Position numbers and translations under genes: made by a program. From assembly GCF_018882365.1 (NCBI RefSeq), contig NZ_JACVOP010000001.1, forward strand, positions 600,449-664,448: a stretch of DNA of 64,000 bases, in the 5' to 3' direction. This DNA is from Polynucleobacter sp. 71A-WALBACH (lineage in GTDB: Bacteria; Pseudomonadota; Gammaproteobacteria; Burkholderiales; Burkholderiaceae). Below are positions 18,258 through 26,458 of this stretch, in pieces. The stretch's first letter is position 1, and each line of letters starts with the position of its first letter. Under the pieces are notes generated by a model. That model saw only the letters and a list, made by a program, of their open reading frames with translations, was not told the DNA's origin and made no database searches.

Positions 18258-19451
18258 TTATTTTTCTAAGTAGCGTTGAGCTAGCTTGACCCAGTAACTC
18301 ACGCCAACAGGAATCAATGCGTCATTAAAGTCATAAGAAGGATTGTGAAGATGGCATGGACCCATGCCATGACCTACCGCGCGGTGATCGCCATCACCAT
18401 TACCTAAGAAGACATAACAACCGGGCTTCTCAAGCAACATAAATGCAAAGTCTTCGGCGCCCATAGTGGGGTCGATAGAAGTATTGACGTTTTGTGCCCC
18501 AACTAATTCACTCATTACTTCGCTGGCAAATTCCACTTCTTTGTCATGATTAATGAGTGGGGGGTAGTTGCGATTAAAACTAACCTCTGCTTGACAGTCA
18601 AATGCGCTAGATACATTGTGCGAGATTTCTCTCAAGCGTTGCTCAATCAAATCCAAAACTTCGATAGTGAAAGTGCGCACAGTTCCGCCGATAAAGGCGC
18701 TATCCGGAATGACGTTGCTCGTTTCACCTGCATGGAACTGCGTTACCGATAAGACCGCTGCATCCACTGGACGTTTATTGCGCGTAATGATGCTTTGTAG
18801 GGCTTGCACAACTTGAGCGCCCGCAAGAACGGGATCAGCGCTGTTGTGTGGCAAGGCGGCATGGCCTCCCTTACCTCGGACGGTGATTTCAAAAGTATTG
18901 CTTGAAGCCATCATCGGACCAGAAGTCACACCAAAATGACCTTCAGCAAGTCCTGGCCAATTGTGCAGGCCAAAGACGGCATCACAAGGAAATTGTTTGA
19001 ATAGGCCATCATTAATCATTTCTTTTGCGCCAGCACCACCTTCTTCTGCTGGCTGAAAAATAAAAATGACTGAGCCTTTGAAATCGCGATGATTAGAGAG
19101 GTATTGAGCGGCACCTAAGAGCATGGCAGTATGGCCATCATGTCCACAGGCATGCATCTTGCCGGGATTCTTTGAAGTGTGTTCAAAGTTATTGTGCTCT
19201 TGTAGTGGCAGCGCATCCATATCTGCGCGTAAGCCGACCATTTTTCCAGGACCTAGGTCTCCGTCAAGTCTACCAACAACCCCCGTTTTTCCGAGGCCGC
19301 GATAGACTGTGATGCCCCAACTCGAAAGTGCTTCCGCTACGAGATCGGACGTGCGGTTTTCTTCAAAGCGCAATTCTGGATGCGCGTGAATATTGCGGCG
19401 AATCTCTTGAATGGCTGATGCGGAGTCGATGATTTCTGGAAGTAATCGCAT
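18258..19451 (-). CDS. M20-family amidohydrolase (hippurate hydrolase / N-acyl-amino-acid hydrolase type)
   Basis: A 397-residue metal-dependent amidohydrolase of the M20D group. The metal-binding segments are MHACGHDGHTAMLLGAA near residue 103, AEEGGAGAKEMI near residue 138, FGLHNWPGL, and DPTMGAEDFAFML near residue 330. The dimerisation domain sits between about 185 and 300. Relatives release amino acids from N-acyl or N-benzoyl conjugates; the natural substrate is unknown here. No signal peptide, so cytosolic. It is convergent with the enoyl-CoA hydratase gene (24-nt gap) and is followed after 19 nt, against its direction, by the end of bioD. Confidence 0.92.
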   Translation of the reverse strand: MRLLPEIIDSASAIQEIRRNIHAHPELRFEENRTSDLVAEALSSWGITVYRGLGKTGVVGRLDGDLGPGKMVGLRADMDALPLQEHNNFEHTSKNPGKMHACGHDGHTAMLLGAAQYLSNHRDFKGSVIFIFQPAEEGGAGAKEMINDGLFKQFPCDAVFGLHNWPGLAEGHFGVTSGPMMASSNTFEITVRGKGGHAALPHNSADPVLAGAQVVQALQSIITRNKRPVDAAVLSVTQFHAGETSNVIPDSAFIGGTVRTFTIEVLDLIEQRLREISHNVSSAFDCQAEVSFNRNYPPLINHDKEVEFASEVMSELVGAQNVNTSIDPTMGAEDFAFMLLEKPGCYVFLGNGDGDHRAVGHGMGPCHLHNPSYDFNDALIPVGVSYWVKLAQRYLEK

Positions 19452-19470
19452 AGCTTCATCTTATCTGAAT

Positions 19471-20193
19471 TTAATGGGGCAGTTTTATATGCTCTGCAGC
19501 AAATCGTAAGGCCTCTAGTGAGTAGGGGGCATTCTGCGGTTTCTGAAGCTGCGCGGGTAGAGTGGGAATGACGCCTAAAAAAGGCGCAAAAATGCGGTCC
19601 TTCAAAGTTTGAATATTTTCCTCTAGGAGGGACATTTCCTCTGAAAGCGTATTAGCTACCCAGCCGGCAATAGTTAATTGACGCGACGCAATTGCTTCGC
19701 AAGTGAGAAGGGCATGGTTAATACACCCCAAACGCATACCCACAACGAGAATGACTGGTAAATCCATTGCCTGCGCAACATCACCCAAATCTTCCTGTTC
19801 GTTGAGGGGAACTAAAAACCCGCCTGCGCCCTCTACTACTACAGCATCAAATTCTGCGGTCAATGCATTGAATTCATCTAGGATGAGGGTGGCATCTATG
19901 CGAACATCACTTTTTTGAGCAACCAGATGCGGAGCAGCTGCTTCATCTAAAACAAAAGGGCAAAGACTTCGTTCATGTAGGTTCAGTCCTGAGGCAATAC
20001 GCAATGTCTCTAGATCTTCGTTGAGTTTTTGCCCGCTGGCATCAACATAGGTACCAGCTACCACGGGTTTAAAGCCGATTGTGGGAATACCAGCTTCCCT
20101 CAATTTAAGAATGAGCGCCCCGCTAAGTAAGGTTTTGCCAACTTCAGTATCCGTGCCAGTGATAAAAAAACCAGTAGATGTGATTGGTGTCAT
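19471..20193 (-). CDS. bioD: Dethiobiotin synthetase
   Basis: A 240-residue ATP-dependent ligase that closes the ureido ring of biotin from 7,8-diaminopelargonate and CO2. The P-loop is GTDTEVGKTLLSGA at residues about 10-23, and the substrate-binding segment VEGAGGFLVPL lies near residue 118. Lysine KPVVAG matches the catalytic lysine region. Third gene of bioA-bioF-bioD; the start overlaps the bioF stop by 4 nt. Confidence 0.95.
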   Translation of the reverse strand: MTPITSTGFFITGTDTEVGKTLLSGALILKLREAGIPTIGFKPVVAGTYVDASGQKLNEDLETLRIASGLNLHERSLCPFVLDEAAAPHLVAQKSDVRIDATLILDEFNALTAEFDAVVVEGAGGFLVPLNEQEDLGDVAQAMDLPVILVVGMRLGCINHALLTCEAIASRQLTIAGWVANTLSEEMSLLEENIQTLKDRIFAPFLGVIPTLPAQLQKPQNAPYSLEALRFAAEHIKLPH

Positions 20194-21419
20194 GAATGAT
20201 TCTCTACTGTTTTCTCAATCATTTTCAACGTCTGGATTAGCTCACGTAAGTCATCAACGCTATGGTTGGCGGAAAAGGTAATGCGTAGACGAGAGCTACC
20301 AACGGAAACGGTAGGTGGACGGATTGCCGGAATCCAATAACCAGCTTCATCTAAGAGCTTGGCTACTGCCAGTGCGTTAGCATTACTTCCTAAAATTACT
20401 GGCTGAATTGGTGTGGATGAGGCAATTTTTTCCCAGTTTGTGAAGGACATTTCATCGCGCCAAATTTGGATCAGCTGATTTAATTTTTTGCGACGTGCAA
20501 CGCCTTCATTGCCCTCGATAAGTTCTAAACTTTTAAGCAGGGTATGCGCAATCGCTGGTGGTGTTGCTGTGCTGTAAATATAGGGACGACCCTTTTGAAT
20601 GAGCCATTCAATAAAAGACGCACTTGCGCAAATAAATGCACCGCTGACCCCAGCTGCTTTACCTAGCGTACCGATATAAATAATTCTTTCTGACTGCACG
20701 CCTGATTGCTCCAGAATGCCATGACCCTGTTCGCCGAGCACACCAAATCCATGGGCATCATCCACCATTAAGAGCGCATCATATTGTTCTGCAATATGAA
20801 GTAGTTTCTCTACGGGCGCGATATCCCCATCCATGCTAAAGACACCGTCGACCACAATCAACTTAAGTGGGAGAGTGTCTTGCTTTAATGCTTGCTCTAG
20901 TAAAGGGAGATTTTGGTGATCGAATAAGGTCACCTTAGCTTTAGTTTGCGCACTCGCTAGGCGCACACCATCAATCAATGATGCGTGATTCAGTTTGGCT
21001 GAATAAATACTGACTTGACCCTGCTCTGCAAGTCTTGCAAGTCCAGTAATCGCATTAATATTTGCGAGATAGCCAGTGCTAAAGAAAAGCGCTCTTGCAT
21101 TGGGAATATATTTACGCTCACAAGCGGCTAATTTTTTTTCAAGCAAGTCATGCGCAATGCTATGACCGCTAATCAGGTGTGATGCACCACTACCCACCCC
21201 ATATCGTATTGCGCCTTCCGCCAGCGCAGTAATTAATTCAGGATGATTTGCTAGGCCTAAGTAGTCATTGCTACAAAAGGCTTTGAGTTCTCGCTGATCA
21301 ACGCGGGCCCTGGTATCACAGGGTGTCTCAGTAGTACGCAGTTTGCGTCTCAGTAATTGCTCATCTAGGTCGGCAATCTGATGCTCTGCCATAACGCGAG
21401 CTTTAAAGCGTGTACTCAT
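20190..21419 (-). CDS. bioF: 8-amino-7-oxononanoate synthase
   Basis: A 409-residue PLP enzyme condensing pimeloyl-ACP (or CoA) with L-alanine. Motifs include FCSNDYLGLANHPE near residue 50, the cofactor aspartate and histidine in VDDAHGFGVLGEQGHG near residue 218, and the Schiff-base lysine in TLGKAAGVSGAFI near residue 254. About 25 residues longer than the E. coli enzyme, mostly at the N-terminus. It overlaps both bioA and bioD by 4 nt, so the three are translationally coupled. Confidence 0.95.
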   Translation of the reverse strand: MSTRFKARVMAEHQIADLDEQLLRRKLRTTETPCDTRARVDQRELKAFCSNDYLGLANHPELITALAEGAIRYGVGSGASHLISGHSIAHDLLEKKLAACERKYIPNARALFFSTGYLANINAITGLARLAEQGQVSIYSAKLNHASLIDGVRLASAQTKAKVTLFDHQNLPLLEQALKQDTLPLKLIVVDGVFSMDGDIAPVEKLLHIAEQYDALLMVDDAHGFGVLGEQGHGILEQSGVQSERIIYIGTLGKAAGVSGAFICASASFIEWLIQKGRPYIYSTATPPAIAHTLLKSLELIEGNEGVARRKKLNQLIQIWRDEMSFTNWEKIASSTPIQPVILGSNANALAVAKLLDEAGYWIPAIRPPTVSVGSSRLRITFSANHSVDDLRELIQTLKMIEKTVENHS

Positions 21420-22762
21420 GCCAGCACCTGATCTAGAGCCCGTTTTACAGAAGCACCCATTTGCATTGCTTCATCAGCGGAGAGAATGTATGGCGGCATG
21501 ACATAAATCGTATTGCCAATTGGTCTGATGAGGATGCCCTCAGCCAGGCTTGTTGAAAACATCTCGCGCGAAAAAGTATTGCTACGCTGAAGTACTTCCG
21601 GTTTGATATCAAATGCCAAGATCATGCCCTGTTGACGCCAATGTTCAATACGAGGATCTGTCTTTGCCCAAGCAAACGCATCAGCGAGATCTTTGCTACG
21701 TTCAATATTCTTTTCAAGAACAGATTCAGTTTCAAAGATATCTAAACAAGCAAGGGCTGCAGCGCAGGCCAGTGGATTGCCGGTATAGGAATGCGAGTGC
21801 AAGAATCCTCGTTGCATTTGATCGCCATAAAAGGCTCGATATATTTTGTCAGTCGTCATAGAGAGCGAAAGAGGAAGGTAGCCACCACTGATGCCTTTAG
21901 ACAGCGTTAAGAAGTCTGGCCAAATTCCCGCATGCTCGCAAGCAAAAAACTTTCCTGATCGCCCGCAACCTACCGCTATTTCATCGGCGATGAGATGAAT
22001 GTTAAAGCGATCACAGAGCACTCTTACTAGACGTAAATATTCTGGAGAGTACATTGCCATTTGCCCAGCACATTGAACCAGTGGCTCAACAATCATTGCC
22101 GCAATATTTTGATGCTCCGCCTCAAACAGTCCCTCTAATTTTTTGGCGGCATGTTTGGCAACATCATCAGCACCTTCACCAGGCTGTGCTTTTCTTGAAT
22201 CTGGTGAGGGTACGGTAAAAACATCTTGCAATAGCGAGCCGTAAGCTTCCCGAAAGATCGCAACATCGGTTACTGCCAATGCACCTAAAGTTTCGCCGTG
22301 GTAACCATTTTCTAGGCAGACAAATTTTTTCTTTTGTGGCTGATCATTGAGTCGCCAGAAGTGATGACTCATCTTTAATGCGATCTCTACTGCAGACGCG
22401 CCATCAGATGCAAAAAACACGTGGCCCAAATGTCCTTGAGTTAAAGCAGATAGTCTCTCCGATAGCTCAACTACAGGAGGGTGGGTAAATCCCGCGAGCA
22501 TGACATGCTCAATTTTTTCAAGTTGCCCAGTAATGGCTTGGTTGATGCGTGGATTGGAGTGGCCAAAAAGATTGGTCCACCAAGAGCTAATGCAATCGAG
22601 CAGAGCATTTCCCTTGTCATCAAAGAGCCAAGCACCCTTGCCCTTAGTAATGGCAATTAATGGCAATGACTCGTGATGCTTCATCTGAGTGCAGGGATGC
22701 CAAACGGCCTCTAGGCTGCGATCAATCAGGGAGGTTTGATTTGGATCAGAAATAAGCTTCAT
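21416..22762 (-). CDS. bioA: Adenosylmethionine-8-amino-7-oxononanoate aminotransferase
   Basis: A 448-residue class III PLP aminotransferase that makes 7,8-diaminopelargonate using SAM as amino donor. It begins with the BioA-specific VWHPCTQMKHHESLPLIAI, followed by CISSWWTNLFGHSNP, SDGASAVEIALKMSHHFW, the cofactor region LIADEIAVGCGRSGKFFACE, and the PLP lysine in LSKGISGGYLPLS near residue 285. First gene of the minus-strand bio operon; it faces bioB across an 89-bp gap. Confidence 0.96.
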   Translation of the reverse strand: MKLISDPNQTSLIDRSLEAVWHPCTQMKHHESLPLIAITKGKGAWLFDDKGNALLDCISSWWTNLFGHSNPRINQAITGQLEKIEHVMLAGFTHPPVVELSERLSALTQGHLGHVFFASDGASAVEIALKMSHHFWRLNDQPQKKKFVCLENGYHGETLGALAVTDVAIFREAYGSLLQDVFTVPSPDSRKAQPGEGADDVAKHAAKKLEGLFEAEHQNIAAMIVEPLVQCAGQMAMYSPEYLRLVRVLCDRFNIHLIADEIAVGCGRSGKFFACEHAGIWPDFLTLSKGISGGYLPLSLSMTTDKIYRAFYGDQMQRGFLHSHSYTGNPLACAAALACLDIFETESVLEKNIERSKDLADAFAWAKTDPRIEHWRQQGMILAFDIKPEVLQRSNTFSREMFSTSLAEGILIRPIGNTIYVMPPYILSADEAMQMGASVKRALDQVLA

Positions 22763-22792
22763 GTTTGGTATTTGACCACTAGTTTTTCCTAA

Positions 22793-22825
22793 TCAAGGCC
22801 TGTATCTGTTATGTTTATGCCTTGA
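22793..22825. promoter_or_regulatory. Inverted repeat in the bioA-bioB divergent promoter region
   Basis: TCAAGGC at 22793-22799 and GCCTTGA at 22819-22825 form a dyad with a 19-nt spacer, placed mid-way between the divergent bioA and bioB starts. It does not match the enteric BirA operator (TTGTTAACC half-sites) as I remember it. A role as a shared bio operator is only a suggestion. Confidence 0.3.
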
Positions 22826-22851
22826 ATTGATCTATTTTCTGGAATTCGACC

Positions 22852-23889
22852 ATGCAGGCTACCCAAACTACTGAAAAACCCCTCACCCAAGTCAAGTCTC
22901 AAAAGGATTTGCATAAAGAGGTCGACGCATCGGGTGCTTGGTCGGTCGCCCAGATTGAGGCCTTATTTGCCCTCCCATTCAGTGAGTTGATGTTTAAGGC
23001 GCAAGAGACCCATCACGCTAACTTCCCTGATGGTGATGTGGAGCTGGCGACGCTCTTGTCAATCAAGACCGGTGGTTGCCCTGAGGACTGCAGTTATTGC
23101 CCTCAGGCGGCTCGTTATGACACGGATGTAAAGGCCAATAAGCTCCTGGATCTGGATGAGGTGCTTGAGGCTGCTAAGGCTGCTAAAGCGGCTGGCTCGA
23201 ACCGTTTCTGTATGGGCGCTGCTTGGCGGGAGCCTAAAGACCGCGATATTGAAAAAGTAGCTGCCATGATTAAGGGCGTTAAGGCCTTGGGCCTTGAAAC
23301 CTGCGCCACTCTGGGGATGTTGGAGGCTAATCAGGCTCAAGCCCTTCAAGAGGCGGGCTTAGATTTCTATAACCATAATCTAGACACCAGTGAGGACTTC
23401 TATCGCTCAGTAATCTCCACTCGGGGCTATCAAGATCGTTTGGACACCATTTCGAATGTGCGTGCCGTAGGCATGTCAGTGTGCTGTGGCGGCATCGTGG
23501 GTATGGGTGAATCCCGTGAGCAACGTGCTGCTTTCTTAGCCCGTTTGGCCAATTTAAGCCCGTATCCTGAATCAGTGCCGATCAACCATTTGGTGCCAGT
23601 AGCGGGAACCCCATTGGAAAATCAAAAGCCCTTGGATCCGCTGGAATTTGTGAGAACCATTGCTGTGGCCCGCATCACCATGCCCCGTGCGCGAGTGCGT
23701 TTATCGGCGGGTCGCCAAGAGCTTGGTAGGGCAGTTCAGGCCATGTGTTTCCAGGCTGGCGCCAATTCTATTTTCTATGGTGAGCAACTGCTCACTACCG
23801 GTAATCCCGAGGCAGAACAAGACCGTGAGCTCTTGGCCGAGCTGGGTTTAAAGACTAAGCAAAGCTGCAAAGCAGAGGTTTTGGTCTAG
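22852..23889 (+). CDS. bioB: Biotin synthase
   Basis: A 345-residue radical-SAM enzyme that inserts sulfur into dethiobiotin. The [4Fe-4S] cysteines are in the CxxxCxxC motif [14 protein letters not shown] near residue 75. Further segments are [48 protein letters not shown] (the auxiliary [2Fe-2S] ligand region) and [20 protein letters not shown]. Divergently transcribed from bioAFD, which performs the preceding three steps. coq7 follows after 13 nt, a possible co-transcript. Confidence 0.97.
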   Translation: MQATQTTEKPLTQVKSQKDLHKEVDASGAWSVAQIEALFALPFSELMFKAQETHHANFPDGDVELATLLSIKTGGCPEDCSYCPQAARYDTDVKANKLLDLDEVLEAAKAAKAAGSNRFCMGAAWREPKDRDIEKVAAMIKGVKALGLETCATLGMLEANQAQALQEAGLDFYNHNLDTSEDFYRSVISTRGYQDRLDTISNVRAVGMSVCCGGIVGMGESREQRAAFLARLANLSPYPESVPINHLVPVAGTPLENQKPLDPLEFVRTIAVARITMPRARVRLSAGRQELGRAVQAMCFQAGANSIFYGEQLLTTGNPEAEQDRELLAELGLKTKQSCKAEVLV

Positions 23890-23902
23890 TTTCTGCAAGC
23901 CC

Positions 23903-24532
23903 ATGGCGCTAATCGATCGCTTCATTATTGAGTTTGATACGGCTTTACGTTCGGTAGTTGGGGGTGCCCATGCCCATCGTCCAACCCCTGGTTCGGATAA
24001 GCAATCTACTGGTCTGTTGGATGCCAAAGAGCGGGAGCATGCCGCTGGTTTAATGCGTGTCAATCATGTGGGAGAAGTCTGTGCTCAAGCCCTCTACCAA
24101 TCTCAAAAATTAGTAGCTCGTAATCCTGAAATTCGACAGATGTTTGATCACTCCGGCCAAGAGGAAATGGATCATTTAGCCTGGTGCGAAACGCGCCTCC
24201 AAGAATTGGGTTCGCACGCCAGTTATCTCAACCCAATTTGGTACGCCGGATCCTTTGCGATCGGCTTGGCTGCTGGCTTAGCGGGTGATAAGTGGAGCCT
24301 GGGATTTGTTGCTGAAACAGAAAAGCAAGTAGAGAATCACCTCGAGAGTCATCTCGAAAAATTGCCTTCAGAAGATGAGCGCTCTCGTGCCATTGTTGAT
24401 CAAATGCGTATCGATGAAATTGAGCATGGACAGGCCGCCATTTCTGCGGGCGGTGCGGTCTTGCCAGAGCCGATTCAGAAGTTAATGCAGGTAATGTCAA
24501 AGGTCATGACGAGTACTGCTTACAAAATCTAG
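23903..24532 (+). CDS. coq7: Coq7-type 2-polyprenyl-3-methyl-6-methoxy-1,4-benzoquinol hydroxylase
   Basis: A 209-residue di-iron monooxygenase that performs the C6 hydroxylation of ubiquinone synthesis at the inner membrane. The ferritin-like iron ligands appear as the pattern E then ExxH, twice: [51 protein letters not shown] and [16 protein letters not shown] hydrophobic patch ([19 protein letters not shown]) probably contacts the membrane. Its presence explains the lack of need for a UbiF-type flavoprotein at this step. Confidence 0.95.
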   Translation: MALIDRFIIEFDTALRSVVGGAHAHRPTPGSDKQSTGLLDAKEREHAAGLMRVNHVGEVCAQALYQSQKLVARNPEIRQMFDHSGQEEMDHLAWCETRLQELGSHASYLNPIWYAGSFAIGLAAGLAGDKWSLGFVAETEKQVENHLESHLEKLPSEDERSRAIVDQMRIDEIEHGQAAISAGGAVLPEPIQKLMQVMSKVMTSTAYKI

Positions 24533-24698
24533 TTCTAGATTAATTATTTTGGGTATTTCTAATTAGAATACTGTTTATTAACACAGTATATTTGCTTATT
24601 ATTAAGCTAAATAGCTAAGACCTATTCTTAAGTATATTTTCCAAGCTGTTGTTTCAAGTAGCATTTTTATAAGCACCATTTTATCAACACATGACGCT

Positions 24699-24749
24699 AA
24701 GTGTTTGTAATCACTAGGAAATTTCCTAAAAAATTACCCAAAAACACTT
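24699..24749. promoter_or_regulatory. Nested inverted repeats upstream of the dcw promoter
   Basis: Three nested dyads lie within 51 bp. The outer arms are AAGTGTTT (24699-24706) and AAACACTT (24742-24749). The middle arms are GTAAT (24707-24711) and ATTAC (24733-24737). The core is a perfect 14-bp palindrome TAGGAAATTTCCTA (24715-24728). The outer right arm runs into the -35 box of the mraZ promoter. The rest of the 274-bp gap from coq7 is AT-rich; it has one other dyad, ATACTGT-8-ACAGTAT at 24568-24589, without a T-run. Confidence 0.45.
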
Positions 24750-24776
24750 GACCCTCTTATTGCGATCCTCTAAAGT
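24748..24776 (+). promoter_or_regulatory. Predicted sigma70 promoter of the dcw cluster (PmraZ)
   Basis: TTGACC at 24748-24753 and TAAAGT at 24771-24776 are separated by 17 bp. A start near 24783 would give a leader of about 25 nt before mraZ. The -10 box overlaps the first MraZ repeat, which suits autorepression. Confidence 0.6.
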
Positions 24777-24800
24777 GGGAGGAAGTGTGAAAAAGTGGGG
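24775..24800 (+). promoter_or_regulatory. MraZ operator: three 10-bp-spaced repeats
   Basis: GTGGGA (24775-24780), GTGTGA (24785-24790) and GTGGGG (24795-24800) recur with an exact 10-bp period. This matches the known MraZ binding pattern of GTGGG-type direct repeats. The first overlaps the -10 box. The last is also the only purine-rich ribosome site in front of the mraZ GTG start (6-nt spacing). Confidence 0.8.
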
Positions 24801-24806
24801 TAAATA

Positions 24807-25235
24807 GTGTTTCAAGGTGCGTCAGCTCTCAATTTAGATGCAAAAGGCCGCATGTCTGTGCCGGCAAAGCATCGTGACGCCTTGTTAGTTCAGGGTGAGG
24901 GCCGAATTACGCTCACAAAACACCCTGATGGATGCCTACTGCTGTTCCCTCGACCTGAATGGGAAACCTTTCGCTCCCGCGTCGCGCAATTGCCGATGGA
25001 TGCCCATTGGTGGCGTCGAATCTTCCTTGGTAACGCTGCGGAAGTGGATTTGGATAGCGCAGGAAGAATTTTGGTGAGCCCAGAGTTGCGATCAGCTGCT
25101 GGCATTGAAAAAGAAGTGATGCTGCTCGGAATGGGTAGTCATCTAGAGCTGTGGGACGCCGCTACTTACGCTACAAAAGAACAGGCTGCCATTGCACAAG
25201 GTATGCCTGAAGCCCTGAAGCAATTTAATTTTTGA
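24807..25235 (+). CDS. mraZ: Transcriptional regulator MraZ
   Basis: A 142-residue protein with two AbrB-like (SpoVT/AbrB) domains. The repeated signatures are [17 protein letters not shown] (residues about 9-25) and [18 protein letters not shown] (about 80-97). It forms ring oligomers, binds the repeats just upstream and represses its own cluster. The start is GTG at 24807, directly after the third operator repeat. First gene of the dcw cluster; 12 nt to rsmH. Confidence 0.97.
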   Translation: MFQGASALNLDAKGRMSVPAKHRDALLVQGEGRITLTKHPDGCLLLFPRPEWETFRSRVAQLPMDAHWWRRIFLGNAAEVDLDSAGRILVSPELRSAAGIEKEVMLLGMGSHLELWDAATYATKEQAAIAQGMPEALKQFNF

Positions 25236-25247
25236 TGACAGGGTGCC

Positions 25248-26195
25248 ATGAACATAACTCATCGCCCAGTATTACTGGCCGAGGCGGTGACGGCGCTGAT
25301 CAGTGGCCCACGCATCAACTCTCCCGAAGCTTCGAATCTACTCTTGATCGATGGAACCTTTGGGCGGGGCGGCCATACCCAGGCGCTACTTTCACAACTA
25401 CCTGCGAGTGCTCGAATGATTTCATTCGACAAGGATTTGGATGCGATCGCGGTGGCAGAAAAAATCAACGACTCGCGTTTGCGAATCGTGCACGACAGTT
25501 TTGCGCAGATGGATCAGTACGCGGAGCCAGAATCCGTCGATGGGATTTTGTTGGATCTGGGAATCAGCTCTCCACAAGTAGACGAGGCGCATCGCGGCTT
25601 TTCCTTTCGGAAGGATGGTCCGCTCGATATGCGCATGAACACGGATCACGGTTTGACGGCAGCAGAATGGTTGGAGCGAGCATCACCAGAGGACATCACA
25701 CGCGTGATTAAGACTTATGGTGAAGAGCGTTTTGCGTTTCAGATCGCTAAGGCTATTGTGGCAAAGCGAGAAGAGGGCTTGTCGCCAAAAACAACCTTGC
25801 AACTAGCAAGCTTGGTAGCTAGTGTTGTTCGTACAAGAGAAGTGGGGCAAGATCCTGCCACCAGAACTTTTCAAGCGCTACGTATTTTTATTAATCGGGA
25901 ATTAGAGGATCTAGAGCTCGGATTAAAAGCTGCACTCAAATTATTGAAGCCAGGCGCGCGTTTGGCGGTAATTAGTTTCCATTCTCTAGAAGATCGTATT
26001 GTGAAGCAGTTCTTGCAGTCACATGCCAAGGTTGAGATACCGCGCGGTTTGCCCGTTCGCGATAGAGATCTACCCCAAAGTGCCCTAGAGATTATTGGCC
26101 GCGTAAAGCCAAGCGCTGAAGAAGTTAGGGAAAACCCCCGCGCTCGTTCGGCCATCATGCGCGTTGCTGAAAAACGCGCAGGAGTATTCGCTTGA
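25248..26195 (+). CDS. rsmH: 16S rRNA (cytosine-1402 N4)-methyltransferase RsmH
   Basis: A 315-residue SAM-dependent enzyme that methylates C1402 in the decoding centre of 16S rRNA. It begins [13 protein letters not shown], then the SAM motif [17 protein letters not shown] near residue 32. Further signatures are [47 protein letters not shown] and [18 protein letters not shown]. Another open frame overlaps the first half (25232-25711) but lacks any family feature. The stop overlaps the ftsL start. Confidence 0.97.
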   Translation: MNITHRPVLLAEAVTALISGPRINSPEASNLLLIDGTFGRGGHTQALLSQLPASARMISFDKDLDAIAVAEKINDSRLRIVHDSFAQMDQYAEPESVDGILLDLGISSPQVDEAHRGFSFRKDGPLDMRMNTDHGLTAAEWLERASPEDITRVIKTYGEERFAFQIAKAIVAKREEGLSPKTTLQLASLVASVVRTREVGQDPATRTFQALRIFINRELEDLELGLKAALKLLKPGARLAVISFHSLEDRIVKQFLQSHAKVEIPRGLPVRDRDLPQSALEIIGRVKPSAEEVRENPRARSAIMRVAEKRAGVFA

Positions 26196-26458
26196 ACCGC
26201 GCAACGCTCACCTTGCTGGTATTGCTATTAGTCTGCGCACTATCTTTGGTGGCGGCACAGCAGCGTGCGCGTAAATTATTCATCTCCTTAGAGCGCGCAC
26301 AAATTGAAGAGCGCAAATTAAACCAAGACTGGTTGCGCCTGGAGTATGAGCAGCGCAACTTATCTAAGTCTGCGCGGATTCGCGATGTTGCTCGCAATCA
26401 GTTACACATGGTTCCCATATCTCCAGAGCGTACTTTGTACTTGAAGGAGGCTAGATGA
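26192..26458 (+). CDS. ftsL: Cell division protein FtsL
   Basis: An 88-residue bitopic membrane protein of the FtsQLB divisome subcomplex. One membrane helix ([18 protein letters not shown], residues about 5-22) is followed by a periplasmic coiled coil (about 28-65) that pairs with FtsB. The start is TTG at 26192, with GGAG 7 nt upstream; TTGA overlaps the rsmH stop. No ATG lies in a plausible place. The stop overlaps the ftsI start by 4 nt. Confidence 0.93.
   Translation: MNRATLTLLVLLLVCALSLVAAQQRARKLFISLERAQIEERKLNQDWLRLEYEQRNLSKSARIRDVARNQLHMVPISPERTLYLKEAR

Noticed and set aside
24568..24589. Dyad ATACTGT-8-ACAGTAT as a coq7 terminator
   Set aside because: Short AT-rich stem without a following T-run on the plus strand; left as an unassigned dyad.
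25232..25711. 159-residue plus-strand frame overlapping rsmH
   Set aside because: rsmH in the other frame has all family motifs; this frame is arginine- and serine-rich with no recognisable feature.
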